NCBI GenBank assembly: GCA_035524335.1
Contig: DATKPE010000022.1
Location: forward strand, 1-22,902
DNA length: 22,902 nt
Direction of reading: 5' to 3'
DNA from: DATKPE01 sp035524335
GTDB lineage: Bacteria; Bacteroidota; Ignavibacteria; UBA10030; SZUA-254
Part shown: positions 1 to 6,873 of the stretch, in pieces
How positions within the stretch are numbered: the first letter of the stretch is position 1
How the letters are laid out: each line of letters starts with the position of its first letter
Program-made: the position numbers and the translations under genes
Notes under the pieces: generated by a model
The model's database searches: none
What the model saw: the letters and a program-made list of their open reading frames with translations, nothing else
Told to the model about the DNA's origin: nothing

Positions 1-197
1 ACGCTGAAGAGACCGGATTCCGGAATGAGTGTCATGGGTTTGCGCTTATAACGTACGAAAAAAACGATAATTACGCAATATTTCAGGGGATACGGGGAAA
101 AAGACCAGCCACTCACCTCGCTGGAGTTTTGAACAGCCCGGAGTATCGGCGGACGGAAGAACCAGCGTAACAGGCGATTCGGCCGCCGAATTCTTCC

Positions 198-226
198 TTG
201 ATTCTTCCCTAAAAAGAAGGTATATT
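198..226 (+). promoter_or_regulatory. Sigma70-type promoter upstream of larB
   Basis: TTGATT (198-203) and TATATT (221-226) are separated by exactly 17 bases. The predicted start near 233 leaves a leader of about 50 bases before the larB ATG at 285. This is the only strong promoter match upstream of larB and probably drives larB and the two transsulfuration genes behind it. The call rests on pattern matching only. Confidence 0.6.
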
Positions 227-228
227 TT

Positions 229-242
229 CAGGTTATCACCTG
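229..242. promoter_or_regulatory. Palindrome at the larB transcription start
   Basis: CAGGT-TATC-ACCTG is a perfect five-base inverted repeat with a four-base centre. It lies directly downstream of the -10 box, about where transcription should start. The position suits a repressor operator or a short 5' hairpin. No regulator is encoded next to it. Confidence 0.35.
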
Positions 243-284
243 TTAAACCTGTCCGCGCCACCGTCGTAACTCACATCCGACCCG

Positions 285-1034
285 ATGAAATCAGAAGAAT
301 TGAAGGTCCTCCTCCGCCGTTTCAAAGCAGGATCTCTGAGCGAAGGACGACTCCTCCGGCTTCTTTCGGCCTTCAATCCGGAATCGCTCGGGTTCGCCAC
401 GGTTGACCACCATCGCGAACTCCGGCAGGGCTTTCCGGAGGTGATCTTCTGCCAGGGAAAGACCCCGCTTCAGGTTGCGGCCATTGCCGAGCGGATCTCG
501 AAGCGGGACGAACCGCTTCTGGCCACCCGGGCGACGCGCGCCCACTTCACCGCCGTCAGGCGGCGGATCAGACGCGCCGTCTACGATGCCGCCGGGCGGG
601 TGATCACGGCGAACATGCCGCCACCGCGGGCCGGCCGCGGGACCGTGCTGGTGATGACCGCCGGAACATCCGACATCCCCGTGGCGCGCGAGGCCGCGCT
701 CACCGCGTCGATGTTCGGCAACAGGGTGGAGACCGTGTACGACGTCGGCGTTGCCGGCATTCACCGGCTTCTGGCGCACAACGAACAGCTCCGGCGCGCC
801 GCGGTGATCATCGTGGTCGCCGGCATGGAGGGGGCGCTTCCGAGCGTGGTCGGCGGACTGGTCGACGTCCCCGTCATCGCTGTGCCGACCTCGATCGGGT
901 ACGGCACCAGCTTCGGCGGCGTGGCGGCGCTCCTTGCGATGCTCAATTCGTGCGCGAGCGGCATCACGGTCGTCAACATCGACAACGGGTTCGGAGCCGG
1001 TTTCGCCGCGAGCCTCATGAACAGAACACGATAA
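285..1034 (+). CDS. larB: LarB, nickel-pincer cofactor biosynthesis carboxylase/hydrolase
   Basis: LarB carboxylates the pyridinium ring of nicotinic acid adenine dinucleotide and hydrolyses the phosphoanhydride bond. This is the first step to the nickel-pincer nucleotide cofactor of lactate racemase-type enzymes. The 249-residue length fits the family. The C-terminal half is PurE/AIR-carboxylase-like, with the signatures VMTAGTSDIPVA, VVAGMEGALPSVVGG and PTSIGYG. Cys223 in NSCASG matches the catalytic cysteine of characterised LarB, followed by VNIDNGFGAG. The ATG at 285 has no obvious Shine-Dalgarno. larC, larE and larA are not in the window, so the rest of the pathway must lie elsewhere or be absent. 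The gene lies 33 bases upstream of cystathionine beta-synthase on the same strand, probably in one transcript. The PurE-like fold can mislead annotation towards PurE, but the length and N-terminal domain argue for LarB. Confidence 0.93.
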   Translation: MKSEELKVLLRRFKAGSLSEGRLLRLLSAFNPESLGFATVDHHRELRQGFPEVIFCQGKTPLQVAAIAERISKRDEPLLATRATRAHFTAVRRRIRRAVYDAAGRVITANMPPPRAGRGTVLVMTAGTSDIPVAREAALTASMFGNRVETVYDVGVAGIHRLLAHNEQLRRAAVIIVVAGMEGALPSVVGGLVDVPVIAVPTSIGYGTSFGGVAALLAMLNSCASGITVVNIDNGFGAGFAASLMNRTR

Positions 1035-1067
1035 CAGAATCACGACGTATTCCCCACTGGAGACCCC

Positions 1068-2456
1068 ATGCTGAAGGACATCAAAAAGATCGTTCATGCA
1101 GAGAACATCCTCAAGACCCTGGGCCACACACCCCTCGTCCGCCTCAACAAGGTGGCCCGCGGGTTCAAGGGACATTATTTCGTCAAGGTGGAATCGTTCA
1201 ACCCGGGCGGATCGGTGAAGGACCGGATCGGTCTGGAGATCGTCGAAGACGCCGAGCGTGAGGGGCGCCTCCGGCCGGGCGGAACGATCGTCGAGGCGAC
1301 GTCCGGCAACACCGGCATGGGTCTGGCGCTCGTCGCCGCCATCAAGGGGTACAAGTGCGTGTTCACCCTCCCCGACAAGATGAGCATGGAAAAGATCCGG
1401 CTCCTCCGGGCATTCGGCGCCGAGGTCATCATCACCCCGACCGCCGTGCCGCACGATTCCCCCGAAAGCTACACCGAAGTGGCAAAACGGATCGTCCGGG
1501 AAACCCCCAACTCGATCCTGGCCAACCAGTACTACAATCCGAAAAATCCCGAGGCACACTACAAGACCACCGGTCCGGAGCTCTGGGAACAGACCGGCGG
1601 TCAGATCGATTATTTCGTCTGCGGCATGGGAACCGGCGGTACGATTTCCGGCGTCGGTAAATATCTGAAGGAAAAGAACCCCGCCGTCCGGATCATCGGG
1701 GTCGATCCCCTCGGTTCGGTCCTGCGTGAATATTTTTACACAAAAAAATATCCCCACACGATGAAAACCTACAAGGTGGAGGGAATCGGCCAGGACTGGC
1801 TCCCGGCGACCCTCAACTTTGACGTCATCGACGACATCGTGGAGGTCACCGACAAGGAATCGTTCCTCGCCGCCCGCCGCCTCACCCGCGACGAAGGCAT
1901 CTTCGGCGGCGGATCCTCCGGGACCGCCATCGCCGGCGCACTCAAGTACGCCGACCGCATGAAGGACGACAACGTCATGGTGATCCTCCTCCCCGACACG
2001 GGTGAACGCTACCTCAGCAAAATTTACAACGACGAGTGGATGCGGGAAAACGGTTTCCTCATCCCCGACCGGGTGACCGCGAAGTACGTGCTCCAGGCCA
2101 AAGCCAAAAACATTCCGCAGATCATCGCCATCGATCCCGCGGCCACCGTCCGCGATGCGCTCGCCCTCTTCCGCGAAAACGACGTCTCCCAGCTCCCGGT
2201 CATCGAGAAGGGGAAAACGGTCGGCACCCTCATCGACAACGACCTCATGTCCGCCGTTCTGGAGGACAACAACCGTCTCGACGGCAGGGTGCGCGACTTC
2301 ATGGAACCGGCGTTTCCGGTCATCGGCTCCAGCGCCCCGATCGAACATGTCATCGATTTCCTCAAGAAAAAGGATTCCGCTGTGCTCATCGAGGAAGATC
2401 ATAACATCATCGGCATCCTGACCCGGTACGACGTCCTCGAATACCTTGCACGATAG
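1068..2456 (+). CDS. cbs: Cystathionine beta-synthase with C-terminal CBS domain pair
   Basis: This PLP enzyme condenses serine (or an activated serine) with homocysteine to give cystathionine, the first step of reverse transsulfuration; many homologues also release H2S. The 462-residue protein has a fold-type II catalytic domain (about 8-325). It shows the PLP lysine Lys51 in GGSVKDR, the substrate/PLP loop TSGNTGMG from residue 78 and the glycine-rich CGMGTGGTISG. A CBS domain pair (about 340-460) follows, with repeated D-N/Y-D-L/V patterns. The pair separates it from plain cysteine synthase CysK and may bind an adenosyl ligand. GGAG seven bases upstream supports the ATG at 1068. The next gene encodes the partner gamma-lyase after 12 bases, which strengthens the transsulfuration role. 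OAS-dependent cysteine synthesis remains an alternative activity. Confidence 0.92.
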   Translation: MLKDIKKIVHAENILKTLGHTPLVRLNKVARGFKGHYFVKVESFNPGGSVKDRIGLEIVEDAEREGRLRPGGTIVEATSGNTGMGLALVAAIKGYKCVFTLPDKMSMEKIRLLRAFGAEVIITPTAVPHDSPESYTEVAKRIVRETPNSILANQYYNPKNPEAHYKTTGPELWEQTGGQIDYFVCGMGTGGTISGVGKYLKEKNPAVRIIGVDPLGSVLREYFYTKKYPHTMKTYKVEGIGQDWLPATLNFDVIDDIVEVTDKESFLAARRLTRDEGIFGGGSSGTAIAGALKYADRMKDDNVMVILLPDTGERYLSKIYNDEWMRENGFLIPDRVTAKYVLQAKAKNIPQIIAIDPAATVRDALALFRENDVSQLPVIEKGKTVGTLIDNDLMSAVLEDNNRLDGRVRDFMEPAFPVIGSSAPIEHVIDFLKKKDSAVLIEEDHNIIGILTRYDVLEYLAR

Positions 2457-2468
2457 CCATCCACGACC

Positions 2469-3626
2469 ATGAAAAAACCCAACTCACGCTTCGCCACGAA
2501 GGCCATCCACGCGGGCCAGTTCCCCGATCCGCTCAGCGGCGCCGTCATGACGCCGGTCTACCTCACCTCGACCTACGTCCAGCAGGAGCTCGGCCGGAAC
2601 AAGGGATATGAATATTCCCGCGTCTCCAACCCGACGCGCGACGCGCTGGAGCGGAACATCGCCGCGCTCGAGAACGGCGATCAGGGTCATGCGTTCGGAT
2701 CCGGCATGGCGGCGATCGACGCCGTCTTCCATCTCCTCCGCCCCGGCGATCATCTCCTCCTCTCGCACAACGTCTACGGCGGAACCTACCGGATCGGCAA
2801 AATGATCCTGGAGGAGTTCGGTCTCCAGTTCGACTTCATCGACACCACCGATCCGGCGCTCATCCGGAGATCGATCCGGAAGAACACCCGGATGATCTTC
2901 GTCGAAACCCCGACGAATCCGACGATGGAGATCACCGATCTCGGAGCGGTGGCGGAAATCGCGAAGCGGCACCGGCTCATCTCCGTCGCCGACAACACCT
3001 TCGCCACGCCCTATCTCCAGCGCCCGCTCGACCACGGGTTCGACGCCGTCGTCCACAGTCTCACCAAATACCTGAACGGGCACAGCGACATGCTCGGCGG
3101 TCTGGTCGTCACGAGCGACGCCCGCATCAGCGAACGGCTCCGGTTCTTCCAGAAGGCTGTCGGAGGCATCCTCAGCCCGTTCGACGCCTGGCTCTGCCTG
3201 CGCGGGACCAAGACGCTTCCGGTCAGGATGGAACAGCACTGCCGCAACGCCGCGCATATCGCCGAATGGCTCTCCGGCCGGCGGGCGGTCAAAACCGTCT
3301 GCTATCCCGGGCTCGCCTCACACCCCCAGCACCGGCTCGCGCGCCGTCAGATGAAGAACTTCGGCGGCATGATCGCCTTCGACCTCGGCAGTCTCGCCGC
3401 GGCGAAAAAATTTCTCCGGCGGGTACGCCTCTGCGCCCTGGCCGAAAGCCTCGGCGGCGTCGAAACGCTCATCTCGCATCCGGCCACCATGACCCATGCG
3501 TCGATTCCGCCCGCCCAACGGAAAAAAATCGGCATCACCGACGGCCTCGTGAGAATTTCGGTCGGGCTGGAGGATCCGGACGATCTCATCGACGATCTCA
3601 GCCAGGCGCTCGGCACCGGGCGGTAA
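2469..3626 (+). CDS. Cystathionine gamma-lyase / gamma-synthase family PLP enzyme
   Basis: This cytosolic Cys/Met-metabolism PLP enzyme (fold type I) has 385 residues, the usual length. The N-terminal YEYSRVSNPTR segment carries the neighbouring-subunit phosphate-binding Tyr/Arg pair. GSGMAAI binds the PLP phosphate, Asp175 in ADNTFATP contacts the pyridine nitrogen, and Lys200 in HSLTKYLNGHSD is the Schiff-base lysine. ETLISHPATMTHASIP near residue 335 is the substrate-binding stretch. Pairing with cystathionine beta-synthase 12 bases upstream favours cystathionine gamma-lyase, giving cysteine, 2-oxobutyrate and ammonia. Lyases and synthases (MetB) cannot be told apart reliably from sequence alone, so no symbol is given. 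No Shine-Dalgarno is evident at the ATG, so translation may depend on the upstream gene. Confidence 0.9.
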   Translation: MKKPNSRFATKAIHAGQFPDPLSGAVMTPVYLTSTYVQQELGRNKGYEYSRVSNPTRDALERNIAALENGDQGHAFGSGMAAIDAVFHLLRPGDHLLLSHNVYGGTYRIGKMILEEFGLQFDFIDTTDPALIRRSIRKNTRMIFVETPTNPTMEITDLGAVAEIAKRHRLISVADNTFATPYLQRPLDHGFDAVVHSLTKYLNGHSDMLGGLVVTSDARISERLRFFQKAVGGILSPFDAWLCLRGTKTLPVRMEQHCRNAAHIAEWLSGRRAVKTVCYPGLASHPQHRLARRQMKNFGGMIAFDLGSLAAAKKFLRRVRLCALAESLGGVETLISHPATMTHASIPPAQRKKIGITDGLVRISVGLEDPDDLIDDLSQALGTGR

Positions 3627-3638
3627 GTCCCGGCGGTA

Positions 3639-3667
3639 TTGCACGAACAGCAGAAATTTCTTACATT
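3639..3667 (+). promoter_or_regulatory. Sigma70-type promoter upstream of ptsN-hisS
   Basis: TTGCAC (3639-3644) is followed 17 bases later by TACATT (3662-3667), in the 126-base gap after the gamma-lyase gene. It predicts a leader of about 80 bases before ptsN. The same hexamer pair, TTGCA(A/C) and TACATT with a 17-base spacer, recurs on the minus strand at 13639-13667. The recurrence supports both sites as real. Confidence 0.6.
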
Positions 3668-3752
3668 ATCCCGCAACGGAGAATTCTTATCCCGGAAGGG
3701 CCACGGCCGACCGGAGCGGGCATCCACACCGGCGAAGAAACAGAGCATACTC

Positions 3753-4226
3753 ATGAAAATCAGCGATATTCTCGAGGAACAAGTCATACTCACCGGCCTT
3801 CCCGGAAAATCGAAGGACGAGATCATCAACGCCATGGTCGACCTGATCGGCCATTCGGCAAAGGTCCTCGACAAGGAAAAGGTGCGGAGCGCGATCTTTG
3901 ACCGGGAACGGATCATGTCGACGGGCGTCGGCAACGGTTTCGCGATTCCCCACGGCAAAACCGATGCGGTGACCGATATCGTCGCGGGCTTCGCCGTCAC
4001 TGCGGAACCGATCGATTATCAGGCCCTCGACGAACAGCCGGTCCGGCTCGTCTTCATGCTGGTCGGAAAAGACAATATGGTCGGCCCCCACATTAAACTT
4101 CTGAGCCGCATTTCACGTCTCATGAATAAGGAAGAATTCCGGGCCCGGCTCCTGGTTGCGCACAATCCTCACGAAGTGGTCGATATTTTCAGACAAGAAG
4201 AAGCCGCCTACTCCGAAACGCCGTAA
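3753..4226 (+). CDS. ptsN: PTS EIIA domain protein of the nitrogen/regulatory type (PtsN-like)
   Basis: This is a 157-residue EIIA domain of the mannitol/fructose-Ntr type. The phosphorylatable histidine His67 lies in GNGFAIPHGKT, preceded by REXIMSTGVG and followed by VRLVFMLVG. The domain fills the whole protein. With no PTS transporter gene nearby, a regulatory EIIA-Ntr is more likely than a sugar-transport subunit. Such proteins receive phosphate from EI-Ntr/NPr and act by protein contacts. The ATG at 3753 is preferred over a longer in-frame start at 3639, because homology begins at MKISDIL and the extra residues would read through the promoter. It has its own promoter and is 54 bases upstream of hisS. 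The usual rpoN/hpf/rapZ neighbours are absent. Confidence 0.87.
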   Translation: MKISDILEEQVILTGLPGKSKDEIINAMVDLIGHSAKVLDKEKVRSAIFDRERIMSTGVGNGFAIPHGKTDAVTDIVAGFAVTAEPIDYQALDEQPVRLVFMLVGKDNMVGPHIKLLSRISRLMNKEEFRARLLVAHNPHEVVDIFRQEEAAYSETP

Positions 4227-4240
4227 TGCTTCCTTCCGTT

Positions 4241-4261
4241 GACGGTCCCGTCGCCTGACGG
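4241..4261 (+). promoter_or_regulatory. Alternating inverted repeat in the hisS leader
   Basis: GACGG (4241-4245), CCGTC (4248-4252) and GACGG (4257-4261) lie between ptsN and hisS. The central CCGTC can pair with either flank, so two hairpins would be mutually exclusive, though the two-base loop of the first is tight. Such a switch could affect hisS expression. It may also be chance in high-GC DNA. Confidence 0.25.
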
Positions 4262-4280
4262 CACCACTCTTGGAGCACGA

Positions 4281-5549
4281 GTGAAATTCAAATCGATCAA
4301 GGGAACGCGGGATATCCTCCCCCCTGAAAGCCGCCAGTGGCAGTACGCCGAACAGATCATCCGTTCGCGCATGGCCCTCTTCAACTACAGGGAGATCCGC
4401 ACTCCTGTTTTCGAGGAAACCGCCCTGTTCGCCCGCGGCATCGGCGAGCTGACCGATATCGTCAGCAAGGAAATGTACACCTTCACCGACAGGAGCGACA
4501 CGAGCCTGACCCTGAAACCGGAAATGACCGCCTCCGTCATCCGCGCCTATCTTCAGCATAATCTGGGGGAGCAACAGCCGCTCACTCGTCTCTTTTACAT
4601 CGCACCGATGTTCCGGCAGGAGCGGCCCCAGGCCGGACGCCTGCGCCAGTTCCACCAGTTCGGCGCCGAGGCGATCGGCGGCCGCTCCGCCGCCATCGAC
4701 GCCGATGTCATCGCCCTCGCCACGGAGATCTACCGGTCGTTCGGCATCCTGAACCCGGCGCTCAGGATCAATTCGGTCGGCTGTCATCTCTGCCGCCCCG
4801 CCTACAAGAAACTGCTCCGCGAATTTCTGGAACAGGTCCGGGATGGACTGTCGCCCGAAAGCCAGCGGCGGATCGAACTGAATCCGCTCCGGATCCTCGA
4901 CTCGAAGGACGATAACGACAACCGCCTTACCGCCTCCGCCCCGCTCATCAAGGATCATCTCTGCACCGAATGCCGGGAGCATTTCGCCGAACTCCAGGAA
5001 TCGCTTGCCCTCGCACAGGTGCCGTTCCTCGTCGACGGACGGATCGTGCGCGGACTCGACTATTACACCAGGACCGCCTTCGAAATCACCAGCTCCGATC
5101 TCGGATCGCAGGACGCCCTCGCCGGCGGCGGCAGGTACGATCTCCTGGCGGAGGAACTGGGCGGGAAGCCGACCCCGGCCGTCGGTTTCGCCGCGGGAAT
5201 CGAACGGCTCCTGATGGTGCTGAACCAGCAGAAGCATGATTTTCCGGAAGAACCCGGTCCCTCGGTCTTCATCGCCTGCGCCGACGCCGACGGCCGCAGG
5301 TTCGCCGCCCGCGCCGTCATGGAACTGCGCCGGAGCGGCATCAGCGCCGAAACGGATTATTTTTCCCGCAGTCTCAAAGCGCAGATGCGCGAAGCAGACC
5401 GTCAGCAGGCTGTCGTGGCGACGGTCATCGGCGCGACCGAAATCGCGGACAACCGGTGCACGCTGAAGGTGATGAAAACCGGCGAAACGCGGCAGACCGC
5501 CCTCGATTCCCTCGCGGGCGGACTGAAGCTCATCCTGTCCAGGCCATAA
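4281..5549 (+). CDS. hisS: Histidyl-tRNA synthetase
   Basis: This class II aminoacyl-tRNA synthetase attaches histidine to tRNA-His in the cytosol. The sequence opens with FKSIKGTRDILPPE, the family's N-terminal signature. Motif 2 is APMFRQERPQAGRLRQFHQFG, and the histidine-specific signature GLDYYTRTAFE is present. Motif 3 is AVGFAAGIERLL. The C-terminal anticodon-binding domain (about 325-422) includes YFSRSLKAQMREAD. At 422 residues it is the usual bacterial size. GTG at 4281 is chosen because GGAG sits five bases upstream and homology begins there; a TTG at 4239 would add an unconserved extension. It is probably cotranscribed with ptsN and perhaps with lgt, 52 bases downstream. Confidence 0.97.
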   Translation: MKFKSIKGTRDILPPESRQWQYAEQIIRSRMALFNYREIRTPVFEETALFARGIGELTDIVSKEMYTFTDRSDTSLTLKPEMTASVIRAYLQHNLGEQQPLTRLFYIAPMFRQERPQAGRLRQFHQFGAEAIGGRSAAIDADVIALATEIYRSFGILNPALRINSVGCHLCRPAYKKLLREFLEQVRDGLSPESQRRIELNPLRILDSKDDNDNRLTASAPLIKDHLCTECREHFAELQESLALAQVPFLVDGRIVRGLDYYTRTAFEITSSDLGSQDALAGGGRYDLLAEELGGKPTPAVGFAAGIERLLMVLNQQKHDFPEEPGPSVFIACADADGRRFAARAVMELRRSGISAETDYFSRSLKAQMREADRQQAVVATVIGATEIADNRCTLKVMKTGETRQTALDSLAGGLKLILSRP

Positions 5550-5601
5550 AACGCCCGGCCGCCAGCCGGCGCCATTCATTCCCGTCGTCAGAGACACTGT
5601 C

Positions 5602-6426
5602 ATGCACCCCATACTTTTCAAAATCGGTCCCGTTCCGATCTACAGCTTCGGCCTCATGATGGCTGTCGGCTTCATCGCCGCCAGCCTCATCCTCTCCCGC
5701 GAACTCGTCCGCAAGGGCTATCATAAGGACCTCGGAAGCACGATCACGCTCCTGGCGATTGTGTTCGGGCTCGCCGGATCCAAGATACTTTTTCTGGCCG
5801 AGAACCTCGACGATTTTCTCCGCCATCCCGCAATGGCCGTCTCGCCCGGCGGACTCACCTGGTACGGGGGATTCTTCCTCGCGATCGTCGCGATCGTCGT
5901 CTACACCCGGAGGCAGAAGGTTCCCTTTCTCGCAGTGGCGGATGCCGCATCTCCCGCCATGCTCCTCGGCTACGGGATCGCGCGCATCGGATGTCACCTC
6001 TCCGGCGACGGCGATTACGGCCTTCCGACCGACCTTCCGTGGGGAGCGCAGTACAGCGGCGGCACCTATCCGCCCTCGCTCGCGTTCAGGGAGTTTCCGG
6101 AACTGGTTCAGAAATACGGCGTCAACGGAATCGTGCCGGACACGATCCGGGTGCACCCGACGCCGGTCTATGAAATGCTGGCGGGGCTCCTGCTGTTCGC
6201 GATCGTCTGGCGGCTCCGCACGAAGCTCACCGTCAACGGTCAGATGTTCGCGCTGTACCTGATGCTGTCGGGCGCCGCCCGTTTCCTGGTCGAATTCATC
6301 CGGCTGAATCCCCGCCTGTTTCTCGGACTCTCCGAGGCACAGCTCATCGCGGTAATTCTGATCGCATGCGGCGCCGCGGGGTTCGTCGTCCTCGGCAGAA
6401 TGCACCGGGCCGGGCTGTCCCGATGA
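5602..6426 (+). CDS. lgt: Prolipoprotein diacylglyceryl transferase, variant active site
   Basis: Lgt moves diacylglycerol from phosphatidylglycerol to the lipobox cysteine of prolipoproteins in the inner membrane. The 274-residue protein has several hydrophobic segments. It opens with the family pattern HPILFKIGPVPIYSFGLMMAVGF and carries the VHPTPVYEMLAGLLLF and ARFLVEFIRLNPR stretches near the C-terminus. The Lgt signature is divergent. Instead of GRxGNFxNxE it reads ARIGCHLSGDGDYG (Arg128 kept, first Asn replaced). The E. coli-type SFHGG loop reads TWYGG, with Tyr88 where E. coli has His103. From memory, a similar variant occurs in other lineages, so I read it as functional. The stop overlaps the next start as ATGA, indicating translational coupling. 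Confidence 0.9.
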   Translation: MHPILFKIGPVPIYSFGLMMAVGFIAASLILSRELVRKGYHKDLGSTITLLAIVFGLAGSKILFLAENLDDFLRHPAMAVSPGGLTWYGGFFLAIVAIVVYTRRQKVPFLAVADAASPAMLLGYGIARIGCHLSGDGDYGLPTDLPWGAQYSGGTYPPSLAFREFPELVQKYGVNGIVPDTIRVHPTPVYEMLAGLLLFAIVWRLRTKLTVNGQMFALYLMLSGAARFLVEFIRLNPRLFLGLSEAQLIAVILIACGAAGFVVLGRMHRAGLSR

Positions 6427-6665
6427 AGGTGGTGACGGTGTACACGAAAGAGGGATGCCATCTCTGCGACCGGGTCAGATCCCGGCTGAAGGAACTGCAG
6501 GCGGAAAACCGGTTCGATCTCCGTGAGATCGAGCTCACGGAAGGAAATGCGCTGTTCGACCAATACCGTGAGCGGATACCGGTGATTACCATCGACGGCG
6601 AGTTCGCATTCGAATACGTTCTGCCGGAGCGGGAATTCCTGCGGCGGTTGAAGGCGGACGGATAG
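6423..6665 (+). CDS. Glutaredoxin-like CxxC protein (DUF836 type)
   Basis: This 80-residue protein covers a minimal thioredoxin fold. It has beta strand VVTVYTK, the active site CHLC (Cys12, Cys15), a helix with many charged residues, IPVITIDGE carrying the expected cis-proline, and a C-terminal helix. It probably acts as a cytosolic thiol-disulfide oxidoreductase or redox partner; the substrate is not known. The ATG at 6423 overlaps the lgt stop by four bases, which supports this start over a longer frame. The adjacency to a membrane lipoprotein enzyme and a small membrane protein is suggestive but proves nothing about function. Confidence 0.82.
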   Translation: MKVVTVYTKEGCHLCDRVRSRLKELQAENRFDLREIELTEGNALFDQYRERIPVITIDGEFAFEYVLPEREFLRRLKADG

Positions 6666-6669
6666 ACCG

Positions 6670-6849
6670 GTGCAGACGACCGGCAAGATACTCGAAGCCC
6701 TCGGGCTCGCGGCGGTCATGCTCGCGCTGATCCGGGGATTCGCCGGGGATATGTGGGGCGAGCTCTGGTTTTCCGCCGGCGGCGCTGCCGTCTTCCTCGC
6801 CGGACGGTTTCTGGAAAAAAGGAACAAACGATCATCATCCACGAAGTGA
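6670..6849 (+). CDS. Small two-helix membrane protein, unknown function
   Basis: This is an unrecognised 59-residue protein starting with GTG four bases after the glutaredoxin stop. It has a first hydrophobic segment (about 8-23, LEALGLAAVMLALIRG), a short acidic turn GDMWGEL, a second hydrophobic segment (about 33-46, FSAGGAAVFLAGRF), and a basic tail EKRNKR. The basic end and hairpin arrangement suggest both termini are cytoplasmic (inferred). High GC and codon use match its neighbours, unlike the gene at 7821. The tight spacing to the glutaredoxin gene and the 24-base gap to rlmB make a chance frame less likely. A random open frame of this size in GC-rich DNA cannot be excluded without homologues. 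Confidence 0.6.
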   Translation: MQTTGKILEALGLAAVMLALIRGFAGDMWGELWFSAGGAAVFLAGRFLEKRNKRSSSTK

Positions 6850-6873
6850 GAGACACGAAGAGAAAGGAATGGT

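Noticed and set aside
1..35. Possible start of a divergent minus-strand gene (ATG at 35, MTLIPESGLFS, open to the edge)
   Set aside because: Only 11 codons are visible, with no good promoter spacing or ribosome-binding site; too little to call.
46..261. 71-codon minus-strand frame at the left end
   Set aside because: It covers the larB promoter, has no ribosome-binding site and no recognisable pattern.
285..1034. PurE annotation for larB, suggested by purine genes in the window
   Set aside because: The length of 249 residues, the extra N-terminal domain and Cys223 in NSCASG fit LarB; PurE is much shorter.
291..2402. 703-codon open frame on the minus strand opposite larB and cystathionine beta-synthase
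   Set aside because: It is rich in Asp, Glu, His, Gly and Arg, has no recognisable domain, and covers two conserved genes exactly antisense. Such frames arise from strong G/C third-position bias.
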